Positions 44,068 through 53,759 of a DNA stretch of 61,856 bases are shown here, one piece after another. Location: NCBI RefSeq assembly GCF_039962115.1, contig NZ_JAMPKJ010000036.1, positions 1 through 61,856 on the forward strand. Reading direction: 5' to 3'. Each line of letters opens with the position of its first letter. Within the stretch, counting starts at the first letter, position 1. The position numbers were made by a program, and so were the translations under genes. The notes under the pieces were generated by a model. The model worked only from the letters and a program-made list of their open reading frames with translations. It was not told where the DNA came from and did no database searches. The DNA comes from Funiculus sociatus GB2-C1 (GTDB taxonomy: Bacteria; Cyanobacteriota; Cyanobacteriia; Cyanobacteriales; FACHB-T130).

Positions 44068-46275
44068 ATGTTGAAGCAGCGGAAAACCCAAATTTCTCTG
44101 GCTGTAGGGGCAGGATTACTTGCCCTAGTAGCTGGGGCAACTCTGTCAGTACCACAATTGACCAGTTTGTTAGGGAAATTGATGGTTAATATTCAGCCTC
44201 AGGAGCAGTCAAGCCAGAATCAGGGGAGCCAATCTGCTCCTTCGGTTTTGCCATTAGCGTCGCTCCCGGCAGCGCAGCGGGAAGCACAACTCGAAGCGAT
44301 CGCCTCCAGCAATCAATCCATCGAGCGTAACCGCGCCCGTTATCTTTTGGCTAGCGATTTGATTGACTCTAAGCAAGGGAAAAAGGCGCTCAAACTGCTG
44401 GAAGGATTAGAGTCAGACTATCCAGTTATGGCACCCTATATTGCCTTAAAACGCGCTCAAGCTTACGAACTGGCTGGTGACACTCAAGCGCAGACGACTA
44501 GGCAGAATTTAGTCAAACAGTATCCCGACTCACCAGCAGCAGCCGAAGCACTGTATGTGTTGGGTAAAAAGAATCCGAAATATTGGGACAGTGCGATCGC
44601 ATCCTTCCCCAGCCATCCCCGCACCGTGGAAATTGTGCGTACTAGGTTGAGCAAAAATCCCAATCAGCCGCAGTTGCTCTTAATGCTAGTAAAATACACT
44701 GGGAAGGAGCCGGGAATTCTTGCCGTACAAGATCGGCTAGTTACTCTGAATGCTGCTGCCAAGAAACAAGGCACAACCCTGCTAAAACCCGAAGATTGGG
44801 AAGCGATCGCATTTAACTACTGGGAAAACCGCAGTTATGAAAAAGCCAGCATCGCCTATGTTCGCGCACCCCAAACTGCCCGCAACGCTTATCGCACCGC
44901 CAGAGGACTACAACTTTCCGGCAAAACACTAGAAGCCAGAATTGCCTACTCATCCTTAATTTCTAAATTCCCCGATGCCGAAGAAACCGGACTCGGCTTG
45001 CGGCGTTTGGCAGAATTAGTCAAACCCCTAGAAGCATTACCCTATCTAGATCGCGTTATCAGCAACTTTCCCGACGAAGCAGGTGAAGCACTCCTGGCCA
45101 AGTCCAAAATCCTCGAACAACTGGGAAGCTCTCAATCAGCCTCCGACGCGAGGCAATTGATGCTAACTAAATATGCCAGTTCCGACATAGCCGCAGAATA
45201 TCGGTGGAAAGTAGCTCAACAACAGGCACAGCTAGGCGATTTCCGGGAAGCCTGGAAATGGGCGCAACCCATCACAATCAACAATCCCGATAACATTTTG
45301 GCTCCCAGGGCCGGCTTTTGGGTCGGCAAATGGGCAACTAAGTTGGGGAAACAGCAGGAAGCGAAAGCAGCTTTTGAACACGTACTAGCTAAGTATCCCC
45401 AATCCTACTATGCGTGGCGTTCTGCCGTCTTATTAGGCTGGGATGTGGGAGACTTTACCACCGTGCGTCAGTTGTCCCCGGAAGTAGTGCGACCCATCGA
45501 ACACCCAGTCCTACCTGCTGGCTCCGAAAAGTTAAAAGAGTTGTACCAGCTAGGTCAACACCGGGATGCTTGGATGCTTTGGCAAGCCGAATTCCAAAAC
45601 CGGATGCAGCCCACCGTTGCCGAACAATTTACTGAAGGCATCATGCAGCTAGGATTAGGCAACTACCTGAAGGGAATCTCTTATATTTCTACTCTCGAAG
45701 ACCGTGAAACACCCGCCGAACTGGAGGAATACAAAGCTTTCAGGCAACAACCCGTTTACTGGCACAGTCTCTATCCTTTCCCATATCTGGAAATTATCGA
45801 AAGCTGGGCGCAACAGCGTCAGCTCAATCCTCTACTCGTAACAGCTTTAATTCGTCAGGAGTCGCGCTTTGAAAGTAAAATCCGTTCTGTTGCTGGTGCC
45901 GTTGGTTTAATGCAAGTGATGCCAGGAACAGGTAAGTGGGTTGCCGAAAAAATTGGAATTAAGCAATTTAATACGGAAAATCCCAACGATAACGTAAAAT
46001 TGGGAACTTGGTTTCTTGACTTTACCCACAAGGAATATAACAACAACTCCCTGTTAGCCGTTGCTAGTTACAATGCCGGCCCTGGTAATGTCTCGAAATG
46101 GCTTAAGCAAAAAGGGTCTATCGATCCAGATGAATTTGTCGAAGAAATACCTTTTGATGAAACAAAGGGTTATGTCAGACAAGTTTTTGGTAACTATTGG
46201 AATTATCTGAGGTTGTATAATCCAGAAGTTTCTAAGTTAGTAGAAAAACACTCAGGCGTTCAGATACTGCGCTAA
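44068..46275 (+). CDS. soluble lytic murein transglycosylase (Slt70 type), copy 1
   Basis: 735 residues. An N-terminal membrane/signal segment (ISLAVGAGLLALVAGATLSV) precedes a superhelical TPR-like U/L domain (residues 80-560). The C-terminal GH23 domain has the catalytic Glu near 598 in LIRQESRFESKIRS, then AVGLMQVMPGTGKWVAEKIG, LGTWFLDFTHKEYNNNSLLA and VASYNAGPGNVSKWLK. It cleaves the MurNAc-GlcNAc bond of peptidoglycan with 1,6-anhydro formation, in the periplasm. The gene lies divergent from pepA, and its paralogue follows about 1 kb downstream. Confidence 0.94.
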   Translation: MLKQRKTQISLAVGAGLLALVAGATLSVPQLTSLLGKLMVNIQPQEQSSQNQGSQSAPSVLPLASLPAAQREAQLEAIASSNQSIERNRARYLLASDLIDSKQGKKALKLLEGLESDYPVMAPYIALKRAQAYELAGDTQAQTTRQNLVKQYPDSPAAAEALYVLGKKNPKYWDSAIASFPSHPRTVEIVRTRLSKNPNQPQLLLMLVKYTGKEPGILAVQDRLVTLNAAAKKQGTTLLKPEDWEAIAFNYWENRSYEKASIAYVRAPQTARNAYRTARGLQLSGKTLEARIAYSSLISKFPDAEETGLGLRRLAELVKPLEALPYLDRVISNFPDEAGEALLAKSKILEQLGSSQSASDARQLMLTKYASSDIAAEYRWKVAQQQAQLGDFREAWKWAQPITINNPDNILAPRAGFWVGKWATKLGKQQEAKAAFEHVLAKYPQSYYAWRSAVLLGWDVGDFTTVRQLSPEVVRPIEHPVLPAGSEKLKELYQLGQHRDAWMLWQAEFQNRMQPTVAEQFTEGIMQLGLGNYLKGISYISTLEDRETPAELEEYKAFRQQPVYWHSLYPFPYLEIIESWAQQRQLNPLLVTALIRQESRFESKIRSVAGAVGLMQVMPGTGKWVAEKIGIKQFNTENPNDNVKLGTWFLDFTHKEYNNNSLLAVASYNAGPGNVSKWLKQKGSIDPDEFVEEIPFDETKGYVRQVFGNYWNYLRLYNPEVSKLVEKHSGVQILR

Positions 46276-46307
46276 ACAATTAAAGATAAAAAATTCAAGG
46301 GTGAATG

Positions 46308-46349
46308 TAGGGACATGGTATTACTAGGTATTACCATGTCCCTATTTTT
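46308..46349 (+). terminator. intrinsic terminator after slt copy 1
   Basis: A 13-bp perfect stem TAGGGACATGGTA/TACCATGTCCCTA with an 11-base loop is followed by TTTTT. It lies 33 bases beyond the slt stop. The 510 bases from here to the pepA remnant show no further gene. Confidence 0.85.
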
Positions 46350-46861
46350 CGGTTAGTGTTGTGAACCTCCAAGCTCCCCCAAGAAGGTTTAAAAAGGGGC
46401 TTTTAGAAGTATCACCCTCATTTTCATAGAGTACAGGTGCGTCCATCGCGAAGCTAGAGGGATCAGCCCTTAACCGTACAGTATTGTTTGCCTACAGCAT
46501 GACACTTTCTTAAAAGTCACACATCACGTAACCATAGATTTTAATCTGTGGTAATTTATCGATTCTGGTAAAAACTGTTAGTCTTAATTTTTTTTAACAA
46601 GAAATTTAGGAGGACACCACTTTTGACAGAGGCTTGTTACCAATATTTTGCCTAGAGCAGCTTAATGCAATGTTTTGTAATCGGTTTCTCACTTAAATCG
46701 ATTATCCTGGTTTAAAGAGTGTTCCATGCCTTCGGCTATGTGCCAGCAGCCGTAGCACAGAGATCATTAATTCACATTTGCCAGCTAATTTACAGCGTTC
46801 TGCACTTGTGTTTTTTGGCTAATTGTGCATAAAAAGCTGCTGAAGCAAGCACAAGCTATTC

Positions 46862-47120
46862 TTATTCAGAGTCTGAGGTTTTTCCAATCCACAGGATGAT
46901 TTTGCGAATAGGGCTATCGACACCCAGCCGCATTATGGCATTGCGGACTTGTTGGGCTTTCAATTTAGTTTCTGGAATCAGTTCCTGCAAGGTACTACTG
47001 AGGTTTTCAGGCAGCTGTGTCACATTTCCGGTCAATTCCACCGCCTTTTTTTACAATCCAATTGCTAGGGCATCTCCCAAGAAAAATCAAACGCGGCGGA
47101 GCAGTAGCGTTAAATTTCAG
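46862..47120 (-). pseudogene. decayed N-terminal remnant of a second pepA
   Basis: On the minus strand one frame reads GDALAIGL-stop-KKAVELTGNV, TQLPENLSSTLQELIPETKL, then AIMRLGVDSPIRKIILWIGK and ends at TAA 46862-46864. This aligns with [19 protein letters not shown] and [13 protein letters not shown] of the intact PepA. The preceding piece (LKFNATAPPRL against [11 protein letters not shown]) lies in another frame, and the start ATG is CTG. It therefore has a lost start, a frameshift, an in-frame stop, and no catalytic domain. It lies divergent from slt copy 2 exactly as intact pepA lies to slt copy 1. Confidence 0.85.
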
Positions 47121-47286
47121 CGTTTTGTTAATCAAGGATATTTGTGAGTGTTAGTCAGCGATCGCATAATCGCAAAAAGGCTCACCTTGGAGGTAAGAGG
47201 ACTGGTTCAAAGCTTGACAAAGGGATAGCACTAACAACCACCGAATCCCAAAAAAGAGAGATGGATGTCCGTCGCACGGAGGTTAT

Positions 47287-49539
47287 ATGAGAAGGTCACG
47301 TCCTATTTTTGCCCGGAAAAACTCGCGTCTGGTTTTTTCGCGAGCCAACCAATCAAGAAGGAAAAATCAAGTCGTCCTAGCTGCCGTTGCGGGATTAAGT
47401 GCCTTGGTGATTGGCACAACCATGTTACCCAAGAAGTATAGCGGCTGGCTGGAGGGATTGGTCACTTGGGTTCCTTTCCAGGTGCAAAACAGCTTGTTAA
47501 TGCGGGAAAATGACGACTCAGCTGTTGCCCGTTTAGTATCGCTACCAGCAAAAGAGCGGACATCGCAACTAGAAGCGATCGCTAACGGAAAATTATCTCT
47601 TGACCGCAGTCGCGCCCGTTATATGTTGGCTAGCGATGCAATTGCTGCAAAGCAAGGTGAAAAGGCACTCTCCCACTTAAAAGCCCTAGAGCATCAATAT
47701 CCGGTTTTATCGGGACATATTCTCCTCAAACGAGCGCAAGCTTACGAGCTTACTGGCGACAAAGGTAAAGCCAAACAAACTTGGGAAGAGTTGGCACGCC
47801 ATTCTAAAGAACCCGTGGCAGCTGAAGCTTTATATGCACTAGGGAAGACAGATAAAGAATATTGGCAGCAAGCAATTGAGGAATTCGAGAGCCATCCTCG
47901 CACCCTGGAAATAGCACGCTCTTTGCTCAAAGAAAATCCCAATCAGCCGGAATTGATGCTGTTGCTGGCGAGATACGCCTTTGACACACCCTCCATTACC
48001 TCCGTGCTAGACAAGTTAGTTGGTTATCCGGACGCGATCAAGCCGGAAGACTGGGAAGCGATCGCTCTAGCCTACTGGGGAAACCGGAAATACGGTCAAG
48101 CCAGCGCCGCTTATGCTAACGCCCCTCGCACACCCAAGAACGCCTACCTCGCCGCTAGGGGACTCCAGCTAGCCGAAAAGAAACCACAAGCAGTCCGCGC
48201 CTATAAACAAATGGTGCAGGACTTCCCCAAAGCCGAAGAAACCGCAACAGCTCTGATCCAAATTGCCAAAATGGGCCCCGCGATAGAAGCGGTACCTTAT
48301 CTCGACCAAGTTATTAATCAATTCCCCGATCGAGCTGGCGAAGCACTGGTATTAGAAGCTTCCGTTCTCGATAGTCTCAAAAGTTCCGAGGGAGCCGCCC
48401 AAGCTCGTGAATTGCTACTAACCAAGTATGGCGATTCCGAGGCGGCGGCACAATATCGGTGGAAAATGGCTCAAGCGAGGGCAAATGCCAAAGATTACCA
48501 AAGCGCCTGGAAATGGGCAAAACAAATTGCCACCGAAAATCCTGATAGCGAGTTAGGTCGTCAAGCCACCTTTTGGACGGGTAAATGGGCTAAAAAGCTG
48601 GGAAAACAGCAGGAGGCGAAACAGGCCTTTGAGCAGGTGGTAACTAAGTACCCACAGTCTTACTATGCGTGGCGGTCTGCTGTGCATCTGGGCTGGGATG
48701 CGGGAGATTTTTCCACAGTACGCAAGCTAGATCCTAAAGTAAATTGGCCTGCCAAGCGACCAGTTCTACCTGTAGGTTCTGCGACTTTACAAGAACTTTA
48801 CCAGCTGGGTCAAGACAAAGATGCTTGGGCAATCTGGCAAGCGGAATACAAAAACCGGATCAAGCCAAGTGTGGCAGAACAATTTACCGATGGTTTAATC
48901 AGACTCGCCAAAGGCGATCGCCTTCAAGGAATCTCTAAAATATCTAGTCTGGAAGACCGCGAAACACCTGAAGAACAAGCCCAGTACGAAACTTTACGGC
49001 AACAGAAGGCTTACTGGCAAGCTCTCTATCCCTTGCCTTATATCGAAACCATTGAAACGTGGTCTTCCAAGCATCAACTCAATCCCCTGCTCGTCCTCTC
49101 TGTGATCCGCCAAGAGTCAAGGTTTGAGCCAAAAATTCGTTCTGCTGCTGGTGCGATGGGCTTGATGCAGATAATACCAGTAACAGGTAAATCGGTTGCC
49201 GAAAAAATGGGAGTTAAGCAATATAAACTTGACAACCCCAAAGACAATATCAAATTAGGCACCTGGGCTTTGGATGAAATGCACGATCGCTACAAGAATA
49301 ATTCCCTCTACGCGATCGCTAGTTACAATGCTGGTTCCACTAATATATCCAAGTGGCTGGGCGAAAGAAGTTTCAGCGATCCAGACGAATTTGTGGAAAA
49401 TATCCCCTTTGAAGAAACCCAAGGCTACGTCAAAAACGTCTTTGGCAACTACTGGAACTACCTGCGCCTGTACAATCCAGAAGTTTCCAACCAAGTAGCA
49501 AAATACGCCGATGGTCAGCCCACCGCGCTAAAAAAATAA
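47287..49539 (+). CDS. soluble lytic murein transglycosylase (Slt70 type), copy 2
   Basis: 750 residues with the same architecture as copy 1: N-terminal hydrophobic segment (VVLAAVAGLSALVIGTTML) after a basic stretch, TPR-like superhelix, and GH23 domain with catalytic Glu near 610 in VIRQESRFEPKIRS, then AMGLMQIIPVTGKSVAEKMG and AIASYNAGSTNISKWLG. The start ATG has GGAGG about four bases upstream. The two proteins are clearly paralogous across their whole lengths, with long identical runs such as KYPQSYYAWRSAV. Both active sites are intact. Confidence 0.94.
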   Translation: MRRSRPIFARKNSRLVFSRANQSRRKNQVVLAAVAGLSALVIGTTMLPKKYSGWLEGLVTWVPFQVQNSLLMRENDDSAVARLVSLPAKERTSQLEAIANGKLSLDRSRARYMLASDAIAAKQGEKALSHLKALEHQYPVLSGHILLKRAQAYELTGDKGKAKQTWEELARHSKEPVAAEALYALGKTDKEYWQQAIEEFESHPRTLEIARSLLKENPNQPELMLLLARYAFDTPSITSVLDKLVGYPDAIKPEDWEAIALAYWGNRKYGQASAAYANAPRTPKNAYLAARGLQLAEKKPQAVRAYKQMVQDFPKAEETATALIQIAKMGPAIEAVPYLDQVINQFPDRAGEALVLEASVLDSLKSSEGAAQARELLLTKYGDSEAAAQYRWKMAQARANAKDYQSAWKWAKQIATENPDSELGRQATFWTGKWAKKLGKQQEAKQAFEQVVTKYPQSYYAWRSAVHLGWDAGDFSTVRKLDPKVNWPAKRPVLPVGSATLQELYQLGQDKDAWAIWQAEYKNRIKPSVAEQFTDGLIRLAKGDRLQGISKISSLEDRETPEEQAQYETLRQQKAYWQALYPLPYIETIETWSSKHQLNPLLVLSVIRQESRFEPKIRSAAGAMGLMQIIPVTGKSVAEKMGVKQYKLDNPKDNIKLGTWALDEMHDRYKNNSLYAIASYNAGSTNISKWLGERSFSDPDEFVENIPFEETQGYVKNVFGNYWNYLRLYNPEVSNQVAKYADGQPTALKK

Positions 49540-49654
49540 AAAATCGGGACTGGGTTAGCACCTTCTCAATCACGGTTTTCCCCATTTTTTAATCACCCAG
49601 ACAGCAAGACATAGATAAAATAGTCAACAAATACTGAAACCAACCCCTTGACCG

Positions 49655-50443
49655 ATGACGCTTCCTTCCGAAGTCGATACCGCACTCCCGCCAGACTTAG
49701 AATTGGCAACTTCACCCGAAGATGAATATCTCGATGAACTCCCTGCTGACGTCGAAATGTCCCTGTTTGACCATCTGGAAGAGTTGCGGCGGCGGATTTT
49801 CTATGCGCTGATTGCTGTTGTTGTTGGTGTTGCAGGTTGTTTCCTGTTTGTCAAGCAAATCGTCCGCTTATTGGAAATCCCGGCGCAGGGAGTTAAGTTT
49901 CTCCAACTTGCACCAGGAGAATACTTTTTTGTCTCTATCAAAGTCGCTGGTTACAGTGGCTTGCTAGTCGCCAGTCCTTTTATCCTCTACCAGATTATCC
50001 AGTTTGTTCTACCAGGGCTAACTCGCCGCGAAAGTCGCTTAATAGGGCCAGTTGTCTTGGGGTCAAGCTTTCTGTTTGTGACTGGTCTGTTTTTCGCTTA
50101 TGTAGCACTTATTCCCGCGGCGTTGAATTTTTTCATCAGCTACGGTGCAGATGTCGTAGAACAACTATGGTCAATTGACAAGTATTTTGAGTTTGTGCTG
50201 CTATTGATGTTTAGCACTGGCTTGGCGTTTCAAATTCCCATAATCCAGTTATTGTTGGGCTTTTTGGGAATTGTCACTTCAGCGCAAATGTTTTCTGGTT
50301 GGCGGCTGGTGATTCTGGGAGCAACTGTATTGGGTGCGGTGCTGACACCTTCCACCGACCCGCTTACCCAAAGTCTTCTCGCTGGTGCGGTGCTGGGTCT
50401 TTACTTCGGCGGTATCGGTTTGGTAAAGCTGTTAGGGCGCTAA
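49655..50443 (+). CDS. tatC: Sec-independent protein translocase TatC
   Basis: 262 residues. An acidic N-terminal extension of about 30 residues is followed by the diagnostic [20 protein letters not shown], then six membrane spans with [20 protein letters not shown] and [11 protein letters not shown]. TatC recognises the twin-arginine motif of folded cargo at the inner or thylakoid membrane. Likely cargo in this window includes the PhoD proteins and the Rieske protein. No tatA or tatB gene is adjacent. The petC gene follows after a DUF3067 gene on the other strand. Confidence 0.95.
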   Translation: MTLPSEVDTALPPDLELATSPEDEYLDELPADVEMSLFDHLEELRRRIFYALIAVVVGVAGCFLFVKQIVRLLEIPAQGVKFLQLAPGEYFFVSIKVAGYSGLLVASPFILYQIIQFVLPGLTRRESRLIGPVVLGSSFLFVTGLFFAYVALIPAALNFFISYGADVVEQLWSIDKYFEFVLLLMFSTGLAFQIPIIQLLLGFLGIVTSAQMFSGWRLVILGATVLGAVLTPSTDPLTQSLLAGAVLGLYFGGIGLVKLLGR

Positions 50444-50466
50444 GATATTTTCTCGTTCCCAGTTTC

Positions 50467-50775
50467 TCAGAGTATCCATTCGGAAGCGCGATCGCCCAAA
50501 TCTAGGGGAATGCTTACCGCTTTGCCTAGACGAGGGCGATCGCGTGTCTGTTCAATATACTCTTGCACCGTTGATGCTCCACCCCAAGCATGGAGATAAC
50601 CAGCGACAGTCTCCAGGTGCGCTATGTACTCCGCCTCTGAAAGCGGAAAAGACACCTGCTCTAAATATTTCCACATCACCTGAACAAAAATCTTGTTCTG
50701 AACCCGCCTAATCTGGATATCGTATGAGCGCCCCCACTTGGAAAGCAGCAGTTGCTGAAGGTCTTGTCCTGTCAT
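50467..50775 (-). CDS. DUF3067 family protein
   Basis: 102 residues, matching the DUF3067 length and pattern: MTGQDLQQLLLSKWGRSYDI, QIRRVQNKIFVQVMWKYLEQ, YLHAWGGASTVQEYIEQTRD. This family is confined to cyanobacteria and plastid-bearing eukaryotes and often lies near petC-petA. Its function is unknown to me. It is divergent from petC, with 238 bases between the two starts. Confidence 0.85.
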   Translation of the reverse strand: MTGQDLQQLLLSKWGRSYDIQIRRVQNKIFVQVMWKYLEQVSFPLSEAEYIAHLETVAGYLHAWGGASTVQEYIEQTRDRPRLGKAVSIPLDLGDRASEWIL

Positions 50776-51013
50776 AATTTTTTATTGTTATAAATTTTAT
50801 TCACATATCGTCATAAAGGAAGCGGTTCTTAAAATTATGATACGGTGCAAAAGAATGTAATAATACCCTAAGCAAGGCTGTAAACCTTTCCACAAAAGGG
50901 TTTGTGGCGACCCTGAGTAGTGGTTGTTTGATATACATTTATTAGTCAGGGTTTAACAAATTCGGGGATATTTCCCCAAATTGTTTACATAGCTATACAC
51001 TGAAGACGAAATC

Positions 51014-51553
51014 ATGGCTCAAATTTCTGGATCAGCAGACGTTCCCGATATGGGACGTCGCCAATTTATGAACTTGTTAACTTTTGGTGCCATTACAGGA
51101 ACAGCACTGGGCGCACTATATCCGGTTGTCAAGTATTTTATCCCGCCGTCGAGCGGTACAGGAGGCGGTGGTCTAACTGCTAAGGATGCCATCGGCAACG
51201 ACATCATTGTGAGCGACTTTTTGGCGAATCACAATCCGGGCGATCGCAGCTTAGTTCAGGGCTTCAGAGGCGACCCCACCTACATTGTGGTGACAGAAGA
51301 CAAACAAATCGAGAATTACGGTTTAAACGCCGTTTGCACCCACTTAGGCTGCGTAGTTCCCTGGAACTCCGGCGAAAACAGGTTTATTTGTCCCTGTCAT
51401 GGTTCCCAGTATGACAACACTGGCAAAGTAGTCCGGGGCCCAGCACCCTTGTCCTTGGGACTGGTTCACGCCGCAGTCGTTGAAGACAAAGTTACTTTAA
51501 CGCCCTGGACAGAAACCGACTTCCGTACTGGCGAAAACCCCTGGTGGACATAG
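51014..51553 (+). CDS. petC: cytochrome b6f Rieske iron-sulfur protein
   Basis: 179 residues. A twin-arginine-like anchor ([20 protein letters not shown]) remains as the membrane helix. The 2Fe-2S ligands are in [10 protein letters not shown] and [20 protein letters not shown]. PetC accepts electrons from plastoquinol in the cytochrome b6f complex and passes them to cytochrome f. It is followed 96 bases later by petA, the usual cyanobacterial operon. Confidence 0.96.
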   Translation: MAQISGSADVPDMGRRQFMNLLTFGAITGTALGALYPVVKYFIPPSSGTGGGGLTAKDAIGNDIIVSDFLANHNPGDRSLVQGFRGDPTYIVVTEDKQIENYGLNAVCTHLGCVVPWNSGENRFICPCHGSQYDNTGKVVRGPAPLSLGLVHAAVVEDKVTLTPWTETDFRTGENPWWT

Positions 51554-51592
51554 GGATTTTAGATTTTAGATTGAGTCTGAAATCTAAAATCC
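51554..51592 (+). promoter_or_regulatory. hairpin in the petC-petA spacer
   Basis: GGATTTTAGATTT and AAATCTAAAATCC form a perfect 13-bp stem with a 13-base loop, immediately after the petC stop. It is AT-rich and lacks a T-run. It could protect the petC message end, tune petA expression, or be a GATTTTA repeat. Confidence 0.5.
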
Positions 51593-51649
51593 ATGTATCC
51601 ACGCATCCAAAATTGTTTGAAATTGACACTTCCTACCCCTCCTTAATAG

Positions 51650-52639
51650 ATGAGAAAAGCTTCTTTTGCGGCGATGTGTAAATTAGGCAAGCGGGTAATT
51701 GCTAAAAGCATCCTGGTGGCGATCGCCACCCTATCATTATTCTTCGCAAGCGATCGCGTCCTTCCCCAGTCAGCTAGCGCCTACCCCTTCTGGGCCCAGC
51801 AAACCTATCCGGAAACCCCCCGCGAACCCACCGGGCGGATCGTCTGCGCCAACTGTCACCTTGGTGCGAAATCCACCAAAGTGGAAGTTCCTCAATCAGT
51901 TCTGCCAGACACCGTATTTGAAGCCGTAGTCAAAATCCCCTACGACACCAACATACAGCAAGTGCAAGGTGATGGCAGCAAAGGCCCCCTGAACGTGGGT
52001 GCCGTATTGATGTTACCCGAAGGCTTTAAGATTGCCCCAGAAGACAGAATTCCCGAAGAAATGAAGGAAAAAGTCGGGGAACTTTACTTCCAATCCTATA
52101 ACGAAGACAAAGAAAACATCGTTATCGTTGGCCCCATCTCCGGCGATCAATACCAGGAAATTGTCTTCCCAGTTCTTTCTCCCAACCCAGAAACCGAAAA
52201 AGGAGTTTACTTCGGTAAATACTCCATTCATGTCGGCGGAAACCGGGGACGGGGACAAGTTTACCCGACTGGCGAAAAGAGCAACAACGCTGTCTATAAC
52301 GCTTCTGTCGCTGGTAGAATCACCTCTATTGCCCAAGCAGAAGAAGGCGGCTCCCAAGTCACCATTCAGCCAGCAGAAGGCAATGCCGTTGTTGAGACAA
52401 TTCCCGCAGGCCCTGATCTAGTCGTTTCCGAAGGGCAAGAAGTCAAAGCAGGCGAAGCTTTAACTAACAATCCTAACGTCGGTGGATTTGGTCAAGTAGA
52501 CACCGAAATCGTCTTGCAAAGCCCCACCCGCGTCAAGTGGTTGATGGCATTCATCTTCGCCATCATGCTGTCTCAAGTCATGCTAGTGCTGAAGAAGAAG
52601 CAAGTAGAAAAAGTGCAAGCCGCAGAAATGAATTTCTAG
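51650..52639 (+). CDS. petA: cytochrome f (apocytochrome)
   Basis: 329 residues. A signal peptide ends at ASA, and mature protein begins [20 protein letters not shown]; the Tyr1 amino group and the histidine of CANCH are the haem ligands. The lumenal domain ([20 protein letters not shown]) is followed by the C-terminal anchor [21 protein letters not shown]. It passes electrons from the Rieske centre to plastocyanin or cytochrome c6. It forms the petCA operon, ended by a strong terminator. Confidence 0.96.
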   Translation: MRKASFAAMCKLGKRVIAKSILVAIATLSLFFASDRVLPQSASAYPFWAQQTYPETPREPTGRIVCANCHLGAKSTKVEVPQSVLPDTVFEAVVKIPYDTNIQQVQGDGSKGPLNVGAVLMLPEGFKIAPEDRIPEEMKEKVGELYFQSYNEDKENIVIVGPISGDQYQEIVFPVLSPNPETEKGVYFGKYSIHVGGNRGRGQVYPTGEKSNNAVYNASVAGRITSIAQAEEGGSQVTIQPAEGNAVVETIPAGPDLVVSEGQEVKAGEALTNNPNVGGFGQVDTEIVLQSPTRVKWLMAFIFAIMLSQVMLVLKKKQVEKVQAAEMNF

Positions 52640-52665
52640 TTTCTGTGCTGAATAATTGCGTGTAG

Positions 52666-52692
52666 GACAGGCATTATGCCTGTCTTTTTTTT
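52666..52692 (+). terminator. intrinsic terminator of petCA
   Basis: An 8-bp perfect stem GACAGGCA/TGCCTGTC with a three-base loop is followed by eight T residues, 27 bases beyond the petA stop. Confidence 0.88.
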
Positions 52693-52755
52693 ATTGGGCT
52701 TCTAGTTCTTGCCAGTTGGCTATTTTTTGGTCGGGTGAGAGTAAAAGAGCGATCG

Positions 52756-52809
52756 CAACGAGTAGCCGCTAAACTCAGAGAATTGAATATTGACCCAGAT
52801 ACTCTCTAG
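52756..52809 (+). pseudogene. 3' end of a Uma2 gene (coiled-coil tail only)
   Basis: Eighteen codons read QRVAAKLRELNIDPDTL-stop, matching AQRLAAKLRELNIDPDTL-stop at the end of the Uma2 gene at 57448-58182. The DNA differs at 7 of 54 positions. Nothing of the nuclease domain remains. It overlaps by four bases the 3' end of the convergent acyltransferase gene. Confidence 0.7.
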
Positions 52810-53750
52810 AAACACACCAACGGCTTATCAACGCGCTGACAACCGAAACTGTATAATTCGCTTTCGCTAGTAATATTTGCCAATGCAAAGCCGAGGCGAG
52901 CAGAAACATTATCATGTAATTCTGCACGTTTAATCAAATTTGTCAATACTTGGGTGGAACCAATTTCCACCACCCGTTTTACACCTTCTGCTGCTAATTG
53001 CAGGGTGATTTCTCGCCAGCGAACTGCACCAGTCATTTGCTGACCCAGACGTTCTTTCAAAACTGTGGCATCAACTGCTGGCAAGGGTTCTACATTCGAT
53101 AAAACAGGAATTTCGGCTGTTTGAAACTCAATAGAATCTAATGCTTGCTGGAATGCGAAGGCAGCTGTCGCCATGAACGCAGAATGAAAAGCACCAGAAA
53201 GCTTCAGGGGAACCACACGCTTCGCCTCTACCTGGGATAGTACCAACGCTACAGCAGCTGGAGATCCAGATATTACCAATTGGTCTAAATTATCACTAGC
53301 TAGTTCCACATTAGGAGTCTGCTGGATTTGTTGTTCAAGAAGAGCGCGATCGCATCCGATCAACACAGCCATCATCCCACTCGGAGCCTTATCCATTAAC
53401 TCGGCGCGGCGCTTAATCAGGCGTAACCCCGATTCAAAATCATACACCCCAGCAGCATAAAGAGCGATGTACTCGCCCATACTGTAGCCTGCGACAAAAT
53501 CGGGTTGGTGTCCCTGCTGCTTCATCAAGTCAGCAAGAATACTCGACACAACATAAATGCAAGGTTGGGTGTAGAAAGTCCGCGATAGCATTGTTTCATT
53601 GCTTTGGCAGACTTCCAAAACCGACCAGCCTAAAATTTCCTCTGCCAGCTTAAACTTGGCTTTAGCAGCAGGTATCTTTACTAAATCCAGCCCCATCCCT
53701 ATCCTTTGGGAACCCTGACCTGGAAATACCCATGCACTCTTTATAGCCAT
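52806..53750 (-). CDS. fabD: malonyl-CoA:ACP transacylase-type acyltransferase (FabD family)
   Basis: 314 residues from ATG 53750, which has GGAAAGA upstream; a TTG three codons earlier is less likely. Family marks are WVFPGQGSQRIGMGLDL, the serine motif GYSMGEYIALYAAG with Ser90, RLIKRRAELMDKAPSGMMAV and the histidine in LSGAFHSAFM. FabD loads malonyl groups onto acyl carrier protein for fatty-acid synthesis. The serine motif is GYSMG where classical FabD has GHSLG, so it may be a divergent or second FabD-like enzyme. No other fatty-acid genes are adjacent. Confidence 0.85.
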   Translation of the reverse strand: MAIKSAWVFPGQGSQRIGMGLDLVKIPAAKAKFKLAEEILGWSVLEVCQSNETMLSRTFYTQPCIYVVSSILADLMKQQGHQPDFVAGYSMGEYIALYAAGVYDFESGLRLIKRRAELMDKAPSGMMAVLIGCDRALLEQQIQQTPNVELASDNLDQLVISGSPAAVALVLSQVEAKRVVPLKLSGAFHSAFMATAAFAFQQALDSIEFQTAEIPVLSNVEPLPAVDATVLKERLGQQMTGAVRWREITLQLAAEGVKRVVEIGSTQVLTNLIKRAELHDNVSARLGFALANITSESELYSFGCQRVDKPLVCF

Positions 53751-53759
53751 TCTTTCCAA

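Noticed and set aside
46350-46861. Search for tRNA or small RNA genes in larger gaps such as this one
   Set aside because: No T-loop consensus or cloverleaf-like pairing was recognised here or in the other gaps of the window.
46896-47147. An 83-codon plus-strand frame in the slt spacer
   Set aside because: It mirrors the antisense frame found over the intact pepA gene, so it is a shadow of the pepA remnant rather than a gene.
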